Below are positions 15,258-23,824 of a DNA stretch of 64,000 nucleotides, in pieces. Under the pieces are notes generated by a model. It was not told the origin of the DNA. It ran no database searches and saw only the letters and a list, made by a program, of their open reading frames with translations. How positions within the stretch are numbered: the stretch's first letter is position 1; the number at the start of each line of letters is the position of its first letter. Source of the DNA: Actinoplanes lutulentus. GTDB lineage: Bacteria; Actinomycetota; Actinomycetes; Mycobacteriales; Micromonosporaceae. Where the stretch lies: assembly GCF_003259845.1 (NCBI RefSeq), contig NZ_QLMJ01000009.1, positions 62,001-126,000 of the forward strand, read 5' to 3'. Position numbers and translations under genes: made by a program.

Positions 15258-18023
15258 GTGAGCCGTACGTTCAACAGGTCGCGCCGCTGGCTGGGCGCCC
15301 TCATGGCGATCACCACCGGTGGGGCGCTGGTGGTGAACCTGCCGGTCGCCGAGGCGGCCGCCTCCGCGGTGACCTTCAGCTACACCGGACTCGATCAGAC
15401 CTGGACCGTCCCGGCGGGGGTGTCCGCGGTGCGCGTCGAGGCTTTCGGCGCCCAGGGCGGTGGTGAATACGGCGGCTTCGGTGCCGGGGTCGTCGCCAAC
15501 GTCGCCGTCACAGCGGCCCAGCGACTGACCGTACGGGTCGGCGGCCGCGGCGGCCTGGCCACCGGCGGATTCAACGGCGGTGGCGGCAGCTCCTTCGCCG
15601 GCGCCGGGCTCGGCCAGGGCCAGGGCGGCGGTGGCGCCTCCGACCTGAGCCTGGGCGACAGCCGGCTCGTGGTGTCCGGTGGCGGCGGAGGCGCGGCCGG
15701 CGGACCCTCCTTCGGCATGGGCGGATCGGCCGGTGGCACCATCGGCGAGGCCGGAGTCGACGGCAGCAGTGTTCACCACGGTGGCGGCGGCGGGACATCC
15801 GTGCAGGCCGGACTGGGTGGAGGCGCCTTCGCCGGTGGCGGTAACAGCGCCACCGGCGGCAACGGCGGCTTCTACGGCGGAGGCGGTGGCGGCGGCTGGT
15901 ACGGCGGCGGTGGCGGCGGCGGCGACAGCAGCGGCGGGTCACCGGCCGGCGGCGGTGCCGGATCCAGCCGCGGGCCGGCCGGGGCGACCTTCGTGCAGGG
16001 CGCCCGGACGGGCAACGGCGAGGTCCGGATCAGCTGGGGCGTCGGTACACCGGCCGGCGCGGACAATCCGGTCGCGGCCTTCGCCTTCACCGGCGGATCA
16101 CAACTCTTCCAGGTGCCCGCCGGGGTCACCGCCGTGGACGTGCGGGCCAAGGGCGCGCAAGGCGGCACCGGGACCGCACAGCCAGGACTCGGTGCGGACG
16201 TCTCCGCCGAGGTGCCCGTCACCCCCGGTCAGGTACTCGCCGTACTGGTCGGTGGCCGGGGCGGCAACGGCGACGGGTGCGGCGCGCTCAGCTGCGGCGA
16301 GCCCGTCGCCGGCAACAGCGTCGGCGGTTTCAACGGCGGCGGGTCCAGCACCTTCGCCGGTGCCGGGACCGGACGCGGCACCGGCGGCGGTGGTGCGACC
16401 GACCTGCGCCGCGGTAGCTGGCGGCTGGACAAACGCATCGTGGTCGCCGGCGGTGGTGGCGGATCCGCGGTCAGCGGCGTCGTGGACGCCGGGCGCGGGC
16501 GCGGCGGCGACGCCTCCGGCCCGATCGGCAATTCCGGCGGGCCCGGTGACGGCCAGTACACCGGTGGCGCCGGCGGCAGCCAGTCGGCCGGTGGCGCGGG
16601 CGGTGGCGCGTACGCGGGTGCGGGTCGTGCTCTGGACGGCGGTAGCGGTGGCTTCTTCGGCGGCAGCGGTGGCGGCGGCTGGTTCGGCGGTGGCGGTGGA
16701 GGCGGTGACAGCAGCGGCGGCAGTCCGGGCGGCGGCGGTGCCGGGTCCAGCCATGTCACCGACGCGATCGGCGATCCCGCGTACGCCTCGAACACGGCCG
16801 GCGGTGACGGGCAGCTGAGCATCACCGCGACGGCGGCGGACCCGGACCCCACGCCGACGCCGACCGCTCCGGGCTCGGTGGTGCTGACCCCGGCCACCGC
16901 GGGCGAGCTGCGCGTCGGCTCGATCTGGAAGGTCACCGGCACCTTCGGCAAACCACTGCGTTCGTACGCGTGGCTGCGCTGCACCTCCCTCGACCCCACC
17001 ACCTGCACCAGGATGGCGGGCGCGACAGCCGCCACCTATCGCACCCGCATCCCCGATCTGAGCAGATTCATCGCCGTCGACGTCACCGACACGGACGGCA
17101 ACACCGGCCGATCGGAGCCGCGCTTCATCCAGGAGAACGTCTGCAAGGTGCCGATCGAGTTCAAGGACGGCGCTTACTACAAGACCCGCACCCGGGCGAG
17201 CACCACGATCACACCCCGCCCGGGCTGGGGCTGCCTGCGAATCAACATGTTCATCGCGGCCAAATACATCGACATTCTTGGGTACGGAAACGATCGCGGG
17301 CCGTCGTCACTCGCCGACGCCACGGCGAGCAAAGGGTCGATCTGGGTCAACTTCGAGACCGGCCGGATCGACACCGTGGCGAACCACACCGACACGCGTG
17401 TGGCGTCCTTCAACGCGTTCCCCGTCAACGTCACGAAGAACGCGGACTCCGGCGTCGCGGACGCCCTGGTCCGTTGCGTCCGCGCCGAACGGTCGTATGT
17501 TCACCTGGACAAGTCCTGCCAGGCCCGGGTCTACGAGACGTTCCGGAAGGCGAACTCGGCGGGCTTCTACTTCCCGAGCACGAACACCTCCGGCAATTTC
17601 CGGATCCGGTACCACTTCACCAACGCCGCCCGGCGGTACGTGGACACCGCACCGGCCGCGATCGACGGGATATTCGGCTTCAGCGGAACGAGCGACGGCC
17701 GCGTCGCGGTCTCCTGCGCCTTCATCGACAAGTTCCCGTCGATCGAGATCTACCAGGATTGGCCGTCGCCGAAGGCCGGTGGCGCTTACACGATGCGCGA
17801 TGTCTTCTACCGCAAGGAATCCAGCCCGCGGGACCTCAACGCGAGCGCTCCGAAGTTCAGCAGCGGGAAGTGCGGCCGGATCCCACGCCCGACCACGAGG
17901 ACGACATCGCTGGAGCGGCTCTCCGGGGTGATCGCGAATATCGACAACAAGTACTTCGCTCCGATCGGGCCCGACCCGTACGAGGACGTGATGCGCGACT
18001 ACAAGACCTGGTCGCCGATGTAG
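15258..18023 (+). CDS. Large secreted glycine-rich protein with unknown C-terminal domain, 921 aa
   Basis: Starts at GTG 15258 after GGGGG. Signal peptide residues 1-35 (basic RSRR, hydrophobic core, VAEAAA). Two glycine-rich domains (about 36-260 and 270-525) each begin with (S/A)FxxTG-x-Q-(T/F)-x-VPAGV and end with nearly identical runs (GGGGDSSGGSP). This matches the Gly_rich family related to the ALK/LTK glycine-rich fold. A DPDPTPTPTAPGS linker leads to an Ig-like domain (about 545-630), then an approximately 290-residue C-terminal domain with eight or so cysteines and motifs YYKTRTRAS, GIFGFSGTSDGRVAVSC and IEIYQDWPSPK that I do not recognise. Surface adhesin or matrix protein is the likeliest role. 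Confidence 0.8.
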   Translation: MSRTFNRSRRWLGALMAITTGGALVVNLPVAEAAASAVTFSYTGLDQTWTVPAGVSAVRVEAFGAQGGGEYGGFGAGVVANVAVTAAQRLTVRVGGRGGLATGGFNGGGGSSFAGAGLGQGQGGGGASDLSLGDSRLVVSGGGGGAAGGPSFGMGGSAGGTIGEAGVDGSSVHHGGGGGTSVQAGLGGGAFAGGGNSATGGNGGFYGGGGGGGWYGGGGGGGDSSGGSPAGGGAGSSRGPAGATFVQGARTGNGEVRISWGVGTPAGADNPVAAFAFTGGSQLFQVPAGVTAVDVRAKGAQGGTGTAQPGLGADVSAEVPVTPGQVLAVLVGGRGGNGDGCGALSCGEPVAGNSVGGFNGGGSSTFAGAGTGRGTGGGGATDLRRGSWRLDKRIVVAGGGGGSAVSGVVDAGRGRGGDASGPIGNSGGPGDGQYTGGAGGSQSAGGAGGGAYAGAGRALDGGSGGFFGGSGGGGWFGGGGGGGDSSGGSPGGGGAGSSHVTDAIGDPAYASNTAGGDGQLSITATAADPDPTPTPTAPGSVVLTPATAGELRVGSIWKVTGTFGKPLRSYAWLRCTSLDPTTCTRMAGATAATYRTRIPDLSRFIAVDVTDTDGNTGRSEPRFIQENVCKVPIEFKDGAYYKTRTRASTTITPRPGWGCLRINMFIAAKYIDILGYGNDRGPSSLADATASKGSIWVNFETGRIDTVANHTDTRVASFNAFPVNVTKNADSGVADALVRCVRAERSYVHLDKSCQARVYETFRKANSAGFYFPSTNTSGNFRIRYHFTNAARRYVDTAPAAIDGIFGFSGTSDGRVAVSCAFIDKFPSIEIYQDWPSPKAGGAYTMRDVFYRKESSPRDLNASAPKFSSGKCGRIPRPTTRTTSLERLSGVIANIDNKYFAPIGPDPYEDVMRDYKTWSPM

Positions 18024-18076
18024 GTCACCCGTCGTTATGCTGCTGGCGAAACTGCTGGTTGATGGGGGATTCAGAG

Positions 18077-18871
18077 ATGAACGACGGCTCGTCCTCCCTC
18101 ACGGTGCGGTTCGAGATCCTGGGGCCGGTCCGGGCGTACCGGGGGGCCGAGGTGGTGGATCTCGGGCCGATCAAACAGCGGGCACTGCTGGCTGTTCTGC
18201 TGCTGAACGCGGGCCGGGCCGTGCCGATGGGCCAGATCATCGCGGCGCTTTGGAACGGCGATCCGCCGGAGAACGGCATCGACGTGGTGCAGAGGTTCGT
18301 GGGCGGTCTGCGCCGGGCTCTCGACCCGGAGCGGACGTCCTTGATCGCGCTGGCCGACGGCGGTTATGTGCTCCGAGCGGGTGAAAACGCGATCGACGTC
18401 GAGCGGTTCCGGGCCTCGATGGCTCGCGCGCAGGGCGAACACCAGACCGGTCGGCTCGATGCAGCAGCCGAGGAGGTGCGCACGTCGCTCGGCCTCTGGC
18501 AGGGCGAGCCTCTGGCCGGCCTGACCGGCCCGGTCTTCGAGTCTGCCCGCTTCCGCCTCAACGCCGAGCGCGCCACCGCCTCGCAGTTCCTGGTCCGCCC
18601 GATGCGCATGCACCCGCCGGAACCCGAGTCACCTGAGCGTGCGCCGGTCGCACCCGCACGAGCCACGCCGCCGCCCGCCGACCCGACCCGGGCCGCACCG
18701 GCGCGCCTGGACCCCACCCGGGCCGCGCCCGCGCGCCTGGACTCCACCCGGGCCGCACCAGCGCGCCTCGACCCGACCCGCCTTGAGCCGGTGGGGGAGA
18801 AGCCGGAATATCCCGAGGCGGTCGACCCCTGGGAGGGGCACGATCTCTTCCCGCCGGACCCGGCGCGGTGA
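18077..18871 (+). CDS. SARP-like winged-helix protein with truncated BTAD and repeat tail
   Basis: 264 aa. ATG 18077 lies 7 bases after GGGGGA; ATG 18062 is less likely. Residues about 8-100 are a Trans_reg_C winged helix as in SARP/AfsR regulators (FEILGPVRAYRGAEVVDLGP, KQRALLAVLLLNAG, DGGYVLRAG). Only about 65 residues of the following BTAD domain remain (DVERFRASMARAQGEHQTGR to ERATASQF), then a Pro/Ala/Arg linker of three near-identical DPTRAAPARL repeats and an acidic end. Full SARPs have about 150 BTAD residues, so this is a shortened regulator or DNA-binding protein. It follows the glycine-rich gene by 53 bases. Confidence 0.75.
   Translation: MNDGSSSLTVRFEILGPVRAYRGAEVVDLGPIKQRALLAVLLLNAGRAVPMGQIIAALWNGDPPENGIDVVQRFVGGLRRALDPERTSLIALADGGYVLRAGENAIDVERFRASMARAQGEHQTGRLDAAAEEVRTSLGLWQGEPLAGLTGPVFESARFRLNAERATASQFLVRPMRMHPPEPESPERAPVAPARATPPPADPTRAAPARLDPTRAAPARLDSTRAAPARLDPTRLEPVGEKPEYPEAVDPWEGHDLFPPDPAR
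18680..18781. repeat. 30-bp tandem repeat, 3 full copies plus part of a fourth
   Basis: Units start at 18680, 18710, 18740 and (partial) 18770; each encodes D(P/S)TRAAPARL in the regulator's C-terminal linker. Confidence 0.9.
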
Positions 18872-18889
18872 CCTGACGGGAACGGTCGC

Positions 18890-20581
18890 TCAGCGGGAGC
18901 GGAAGCGGCGGATCGCGCCCTTCACCCCGCTGCAGCACTTGCCGGGGCAGTCGCCGGAGGAGCAGCAGTCGCCGTCCTGGCAGTCGCTGGGACAGCAGGC
19001 GTCGTCGCAGCAGCTCGCGCAGCACTCGCCCGTGCAGTCGTCGGACGAGCAACAGTCGCCGCCGCTGCAGTCGCTGTCACAGCAGTCGTCGTCGCAGCAC
19101 TCCTCCTCGTCGTCGTCCTCGTCCGGAGACGGCGGCTGCGGTATCTCGCCCGGATCCCGGGGCGGCAGGTCGACACGCAGGTCGGGATGGATGCGGGAGT
19201 CGATGTACGGGACGGCCGGCGCGCTGTCCTCCATCATCGTCGGCTCGACCGGGACCGTGATGCCGTCGTGGCCGATCAGCACGCGGCCGCCGTCGGGGTA
19301 CGCGAGCAGCGCCGCGCACCCGTCGAAAGGCACCGTCAGGAAACAGTCCTCACCCTCGACGATGCTCACGCCGTCCTGCCCGACCACCAGGCGCAGGTTC
19401 AGGCCGCCCAGGGCGGGATGCGCCGCGCCGGTCACGGCGTACGTGGACTGGCCCGGCACCCGGGTGAAACCGGCCCACGTGGCCGGGGTGCCTCGCGGGG
19501 CCATCAGCAGACCGTCGGCGTACGCCTCGGCGGCGATCGCGGAGACCTGGCCGGGGGTGACCGCGCGGGTGGCGGCGGTCAGCGCGGCCAGGTCGAGCAC
19601 GGGCTGGCCGGTGAGCAGATCCTCGACCTGGCCGGGCAGCAGAGCGCCCTGCCGGGAGGCCTCGGCGAGCTGGTCGCACTCCTGGGCCACCACGGCGGCG
19701 ACGTCAGCCGGGTCGGCGCCGGCGAACCGCAGCGAGGCCAGCACGTCGACGAAACCGCCGAGGACAGCGCCGCTCTTCGCCGGCAGGGCGTCCGCCGTCG
19801 CCGTGACGAAGGCGGTCCCGTTGCCGCGCGTCGCGTACCCGGCCTGAACCGTGTACGAGATTCCGCTCTCCTGGCGCAGGGCGCGGAACATCGCCCGCTG
19901 GAGCACACCGGCGAAGACCGAGGAAGCGGCGTGCCGGCGTACCCCGGCGTTCCACGCGAGCACCCCGGAGGGCCCGGGGAAGTACGCCGGGAACGCGGAG
20001 AGCGCCGACGTCACCGGTGGCGCGGGGCGCCGTGGCCCGCCGGGCAGGTTCAGGCGCAGGCCGGGTGGCACCGCACTGCCGGCGATCCACAGTGCCGCGT
20101 TGCCGCGGGTGAAGAACCAGCCGGTCCATCGCCGCAGGTCGTCCGGGGTGATCGCGGGCAGCCCCAGCTCGGTGTAACCGCGCAGGCCGAAGTCGCGGGC
20201 GCCGTGCCGGTGGATGGCGAGGGGATCGTCGACGGTCGCACCGCGCCCTCGCTGTTCGGTACGCAGGATCTCCTTCTCCACCGGCAGCCGGTGCATCGGC
20301 AGGTCGCGCAGCGATTCGCAGACACCGTTGAGGAACGCGACCACGTCGGGTGCGCTGCCCTGGAGGTGGAAGTAGGTGATCTCGTCGCCGGTGGCGCCGT
20401 TGTAGTGGTAGTCGGCGACGCCGAGTGAGTACAGCGCCAGGTGCTCGATCAGATGGGTGATGCCGCGGCGGGAGAGCGGCTCGTCGGCGGTGCCGACCCG
20501 GAACGCGAGCCCCGCGTGTGTCGGCCCGTCGGTGGGCGTGAACAGCGCCGGGATGCCGTCGATCGCGAACTGCTGGATCAT
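18890..20581 (-). CDS. M16-like zinc metallopeptidase with cysteine-rich acidic C-terminal tail
   Basis: 563 aa. ATG 20581 overlaps the upstream stop (TGATG). Inverted zinc motif HLIEH (His43, Glu46, His47) is the M16 (pitrilysin/MPP) HxxEH; Glu109 in ILRTEQ is a candidate third ligand, though the spacing (about 61) is shorter than the usual 75-77. Two M16-type halves follow (SGISYTVQAGYATRGNG is a typical second-half motif). After about residue 490 the protein changes: PPSPDEDDDEEE then a region of about 58 residues with 20 cysteines (eight CC pairs) among Asp/Ser/Gly, ending in a basic GAIRRFRSR. Such a tail is not part of M16 families; it could bind metal or be a peptide-like module. Role unknown. 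Confidence 0.75.
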   Translation of the reverse strand: MIQQFAIDGIPALFTPTDGPTHAGLAFRVGTADEPLSRRGITHLIEHLALYSLGVADYHYNGATGDEITYFHLQGSAPDVVAFLNGVCESLRDLPMHRLPVEKEILRTEQRGRGATVDDPLAIHRHGARDFGLRGYTELGLPAITPDDLRRWTGWFFTRGNAALWIAGSAVPPGLRLNLPGGPRRPAPPVTSALSAFPAYFPGPSGVLAWNAGVRRHAASSVFAGVLQRAMFRALRQESGISYTVQAGYATRGNGTAFVTATADALPAKSGAVLGGFVDVLASLRFAGADPADVAAVVAQECDQLAEASRQGALLPGQVEDLLTGQPVLDLAALTAATRAVTPGQVSAIAAEAYADGLLMAPRGTPATWAGFTRVPGQSTYAVTGAAHPALGGLNLRLVVGQDGVSIVEGEDCFLTVPFDGCAALLAYPDGGRVLIGHDGITVPVEPTMMEDSAPAVPYIDSRIHPDLRVDLPPRDPGEIPQPPSPDEDDDEEECCDDDCCDSDCSGGDCCSSDDCTGECCASCCDDACCPSDCQDGDCCSSGDCPGKCCSGVKGAIRRFRSR

Positions 20582-21531
20582 CAGGGCTCTCCCGACGCCC
20601 AGGTCCGGGCCGCGCGGATGACGTCGGGGACGCTCTTGTGGATGTTCCAGGGATAGGCGGTGCCCAGGTCGCCGAGCAGGCGTAACGCCCAGGCCGCCGC
20701 GGACTTCTCCTGCATCTTCCAGAACAGGAAGGCGAATGTGCTCGCCGCCTCCAGCCAGCCGTAGGTGTGGCGGAAGGCGGGGTCGCCGATCGAACGCTGC
20801 GCCGCTTCGAAGAGTTCGGCACGCACGGCCGGAGCACGGAGATAGTCCCGCAGGGCGGCATCGTCGCCACCCGCCAGCCAAATCGAGATCATGTGCTCGG
20901 TGTGCGCCTCGGCGACCAGGATGCCGTGCGCCGTGCCGGTCGGAACGGCACGCATGGCGTCGCGGGCGAAGGTGTGCAGTTCCTCCCACGATCCGCCCCA
21001 CTTCGGGCACAGCTGCTGCAGGAGCGAACGCTGGCCCGGCAGATGGTGCGGATCAGCAGCGGCCATCCGGTCGTAGCGGCGGCGTGCCTCGGCGAGGCCG
21101 AGTGAGAGGCCCAGCGCCGAGGTCAGCCGGACGGTCCAGATGGCCGGGTCGCGGGGGTTGCGGGCGGCGCCCTCGATCAGCACTTCTTCCGCGTGGCCGA
21201 GCCACTCGTGGAATACCTTGAACTGCTCGGCGCTCACGTCCTTGGCCTGGGCCGAGGTGCGGACCTTCCAGCCGATGCCGATCAAGCGGGTGCCGAGCAT
21301 GGCTGACGCGGCGCCGTCCGACGGATCCCGGCGCAGGATGTCACGCAGGAAGTCGTCGAGGCCGTCCTCGTCCGCACCTGCCCGGATCAGTCCGGTCCGG
21401 CTGTCCGGCGCGGCGGCGTCGAGCACCCGGCGGCAGGCCTGCCAGTCACGACGGGCCAGCGCGGCACGCACGACAGCGATGTCGGGGTACGCGGTGGCGA
21501 GATCGAGAACAACGTCGTGCGGCGGCACCAT
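20581..21531 (-). CDS. Hypothetical helical protein, 316 aa
   Basis: Begins ATG 21531 and its TGA overlaps the ATG of the M16-like gene by one base, so the two are coupled. The product is all-helical with TPR-like signatures (ARNPRDPAIWTVRLTSALGL, then LAEARRRYDRMAAADP) and a conserved-looking centre LCPKWGGSWEELHTFARDAM. No signal peptide or membrane segment. I recognise no family with certainty. Its coupling suggests a partner or chaperone for the peptidase. It is divergent from the sigma factor at 21644. Confidence 0.75.
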   Translation of the reverse strand: MVPPHDVVLDLATAYPDIAVVRAALARRDWQACRRVLDAAAPDSRTGLIRAGADEDGLDDFLRDILRRDPSDGAASAMLGTRLIGIGWKVRTSAQAKDVSAEQFKVFHEWLGHAEEVLIEGAARNPRDPAIWTVRLTSALGLSLGLAEARRRYDRMAAADPHHLPGQRSLLQQLCPKWGGSWEELHTFARDAMRAVPTGTAHGILVAEAHTEHMISIWLAGGDDAALRDYLRAPAVRAELFEAAQRSIGDPAFRHTYGWLEAASTFAFLFWKMQEKSAAAWALRLLGDLGTAYPWNIHKSVPDVIRAARTWASGEP

Positions 21532-21643
21532 GGCGCGAGATATTAACGGAGATGATCTTCAAAATGGGGGCAGCCGCCCAGGCCGTGAGATGTGTGACCC
21601 ACGTCACGCCGACTCGGGGATCGCCGGCGAAGGAGCTGTCGTC

Positions 21644-22204
21644 TTGGAGATTGTGAGACGAAGTTTGAGCGCGGCTGACGAGGGTGAACTCGTGCGCCGC
21701 ACCGCTGCCGGTGATCGGCGCGCCTTCGACGAGTTGTACCGGCGGACGTCGCCGTGGCTGCTCGCCCGGTTGCGCCGGCGGTGCGCCGACGACGACGTGG
21801 TCGCTGACGTCATGCAGGAGACATACCTGGCCGTCTGGCGGGCGGCCGGGAGTTTCGCCGGGGCCGGTGCCGACGGCAGCGCCGTCGGCTGGCTGTGGAC
21901 CATCGCGGCGCATCGGCTGGTCGACGCGTTCCGGCGGCGGGCGCGGGTCAACAACGTGCCGGCGGTGCCGTTCGCCGACACCGTCGCGCCGGCCGCCGAG
22001 GACGAGGTGATGGCCGGGCGGGTCGGGCAGGAGCTGGAACAGGCCCTGACCGAGCTGCCGCCGGAGGCCCGCGACGTTCTGCGGGCGATGGTTCTCGACG
22101 GGTTCTCGGTCCGGGAGACGTCCCTGCTTCTGGGCGTACCCGAGAGCACGGTGAAGTCCCGGGCCCGGCGGGCACGGATCTTTTTGCGGGAGGCACTGTC
22201 GTGA
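21644..22204 (+). CDS. ECF-type RNA polymerase sigma factor (TTG start)
   Basis: 186 aa. AAGGAG (21630-21635) is 8 bases from TTG 21644; the next in-frame start, GTG 21653, is too far. Sigma-70 region 2 (RRAFDELYRRTSPWLLARLR, then DVMQETYLAVWR with the -10-binding helix) and region 4 (ELPPEARDVLRAMVLDGFSV, then LGVPESTVKSRARRARIFLR) are clear. Its GTGA overlaps the next gene, which encodes a zinc-finger anti-sigma-like protein, the standard ECF pair. Confidence 0.92.
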   Translation: MEIVRRSLSAADEGELVRRTAAGDRRAFDELYRRTSPWLLARLRRRCADDDVVADVMQETYLAVWRAAGSFAGAGADGSAVGWLWTIAAHRLVDAFRRRARVNNVPAVPFADTVAPAAEDEVMAGRVGQELEQALTELPPEARDVLRAMVLDGFSVRETSLLLGVPESTVKSRARRARIFLREALS

Positions 22205-23001
22205 CCACACATCCGAGTCCAGCGGTGATCGCCCGGTACACCGATCGGCATGCCGTCCTCGACGAGGTCACGGCCTGGTCGGTCGAGGTGCACCTGGAGG
22301 AGTGCACGGACTGCCGTGCGCTGGTCGCCCAGAGCACCGAGGACGACAGCCGGGATCTGCTCGCCTCGATCGCCGCCGGCGTCGACCGGGGGATCGCGGC
22401 CGGGCCGGCGCCGGAGAAGCGTCCGGGGTGGGCGGCGGCGCGGCATCGCTGGATGGTCTGGCGGCTGGCGCCGTGGCTGATCATGACGGTGGCCGTGCTG
22501 GCCTGCGCCGTCGGTCTTGAGGCGTTACAGCCGTCGCTGCCATCGCTGGTGGCGCTGCTCGCACCGGTGGCGCCGCTGCCCGCGGTGGCGATCGCCTGGA
22601 GCCGGCGTCAGGACCCGGCCTGGGAGCTCATCGCAGGCACCCCGGCGGCCGGACTCGCGATGCTGCTGCGCCGGACGGCGGGCGTTCTCGTCGTGGTGAT
22701 CCCGGCGCTGGCGGTGGCGAGTACGCGTACCCAAGGGTCGTTGGCCTTGACGCTCCTGCCGTGCCTGGCATTCACGGCCGCGACCATCGCTGTGGGTGGC
22801 TTTATCGGTGTTCGCCGTGCGGCCGTGACGCTGGGTACTGCCTGGGCCGTCGCCGTGATCCTGCCCGCGGTGGTCACCGCCGAACTGCCGGTAATGCTGC
22901 GACCGGGCAGCTCCGGCGGGTGGGCGATCGTCGCGCTGGCCCTCGGCGGCCTCGTCGTCGCGCGGAGCGAGAACTTCCGCCGCCTCACAAGCCATGACTG
23001 A
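22201..23001 (+). CDS. Zinc-finger (zf-HC2) anti-sigma factor-like membrane protein
   Basis: 266 aa; GTG 22201 overlaps the sigma stop. N-terminal cytoplasmic region has H-x3-C-x2-C (VHLEECTDCRALV), the zinc-associated anti-sigma motif. After about residue 85 six hydrophobic segments follow, more than the single TM usual for anti-sigma factors, so this is a polytopic variant. It should hold the upstream sigma factor inactive at the membrane. The stop overlaps the region of the ABC ATPase start, placing transporter control in the same operon. Confidence 0.85.
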   Translation: MTTHPSPAVIARYTDRHAVLDEVTAWSVEVHLEECTDCRALVAQSTEDDSRDLLASIAAGVDRGIAAGPAPEKRPGWAAARHRWMVWRLAPWLIMTVAVLACAVGLEALQPSLPSLVALLAPVAPLPAVAIAWSRRQDPAWELIAGTPAAGLAMLLRRTAGVLVVVIPALAVASTRTQGSLALTLLPCLAFTAATIAVGGFIGVRRAAVTLGTAWAVAVILPAVVTAELPVMLRPGSSGGWAIVALALGGLVVARSENFRRLTSHD

Positions 23002-23023
23002 CATTACTGAGAGGAACACCTTC

Positions 23024-23824
23024 ATGCGTACGGTGAGTGCGGCCGAGACGGCCCCCACCACCCACCCGTGGGCGGTTCACGCCGAGGGCCTGCGGGTTCG
23101 CGCCGGCCGGCATGTCGCCGTGGACGGTCTCGACCTCGCGCTGGGCACCGGTGTGCACGGTCTGCTCGGGCCGAACGGCGCCGGCAAGACCACGCTGATG
23201 CGTGCCCTGGCCACGGTGCTGAAGCCGGCCGGCGGGAAGCTCACCCTGCTCGGCGAGGCCGTCGACGGTCGCGGCGACCTGCGACGGGTACGCCGGGGAC
23301 TGGGCTACCTCCCACAGCAGTTCGGCTTCTATCCGCGGTTCACGGTCCGGGAGTTCGTCGAATACATGGCGTGGCTCAAGGAGATGCCGAAGACCGCGAT
23401 CCCCGGTGCGACCCAGCGGGCCATCGACCGGGTCGGGCTGACCGCCAAGGCCGGCGCACGGATGAAGACGCTGTCCGGCGGCATGCTGCGCCGGGCCGGC
23501 ATCGCGCAGGCGATCGTGAACGACCCGGCGGTGCTGCTGCTCGATGAGCCCACCGTCGGCCTCGACCCGGAGCAGCGCCTCGACTTCCGTGAGCTGCTGC
23601 GCGACATCGGCGTCGACACGTGTGTGCTGGTCTCCACCCACCTTGTCGAGGACGTGGTGGCCGCCTGCTCCGACGTGGTGCTGGTCAGCGAGGGCCGGCT
23701 CGTCTACCAGGGCACACCGGACGACCTGGTCACCCAGGGCGGTGACGGGGATCCGGGGGACAGCCCGGCGGAACGGGGTTACTCCGCGCTGCTGCGCCGG
23801 CACCGGGCGGAGGCCGGCCGATGA
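23024..23824 (+). CDS. ABC transporter ATP-binding protein
   Basis: 266 aa from ATG 23024, which has GAGAGG upstream; ATG 22994 would overlap the previous gene by 8 bases and is the alternative. Walker A GPNGAGKTT, Q-loop YLPQQFGFYP, signature LSGGM, Walker B LLLDEPTVGLDP and H-loop STHLVED are intact. Pairs with the two membrane proteins downstream as a drug/lantibiotic-type exporter without a binding protein. Confidence 0.94.
   Translation: MRTVSAAETAPTTHPWAVHAEGLRVRAGRHVAVDGLDLALGTGVHGLLGPNGAGKTTLMRALATVLKPAGGKLTLLGEAVDGRGDLRRVRRGLGYLPQQFGFYPRFTVREFVEYMAWLKEMPKTAIPGATQRAIDRVGLTAKAGARMKTLSGGMLRRAGIAQAIVNDPAVLLLDEPTVGLDPEQRLDFRELLRDIGVDTCVLVSTHLVEDVVAACSDVVLVSEGRLVYQGTPDDLVTQGGDGDPGDSPAERGYSALLRRHRAEAGR

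Noticed and set aside
18680..18781. Tandem repeats as a CRISPR array
   Set aside because: Units are contiguous, coding and have no unique spacers.
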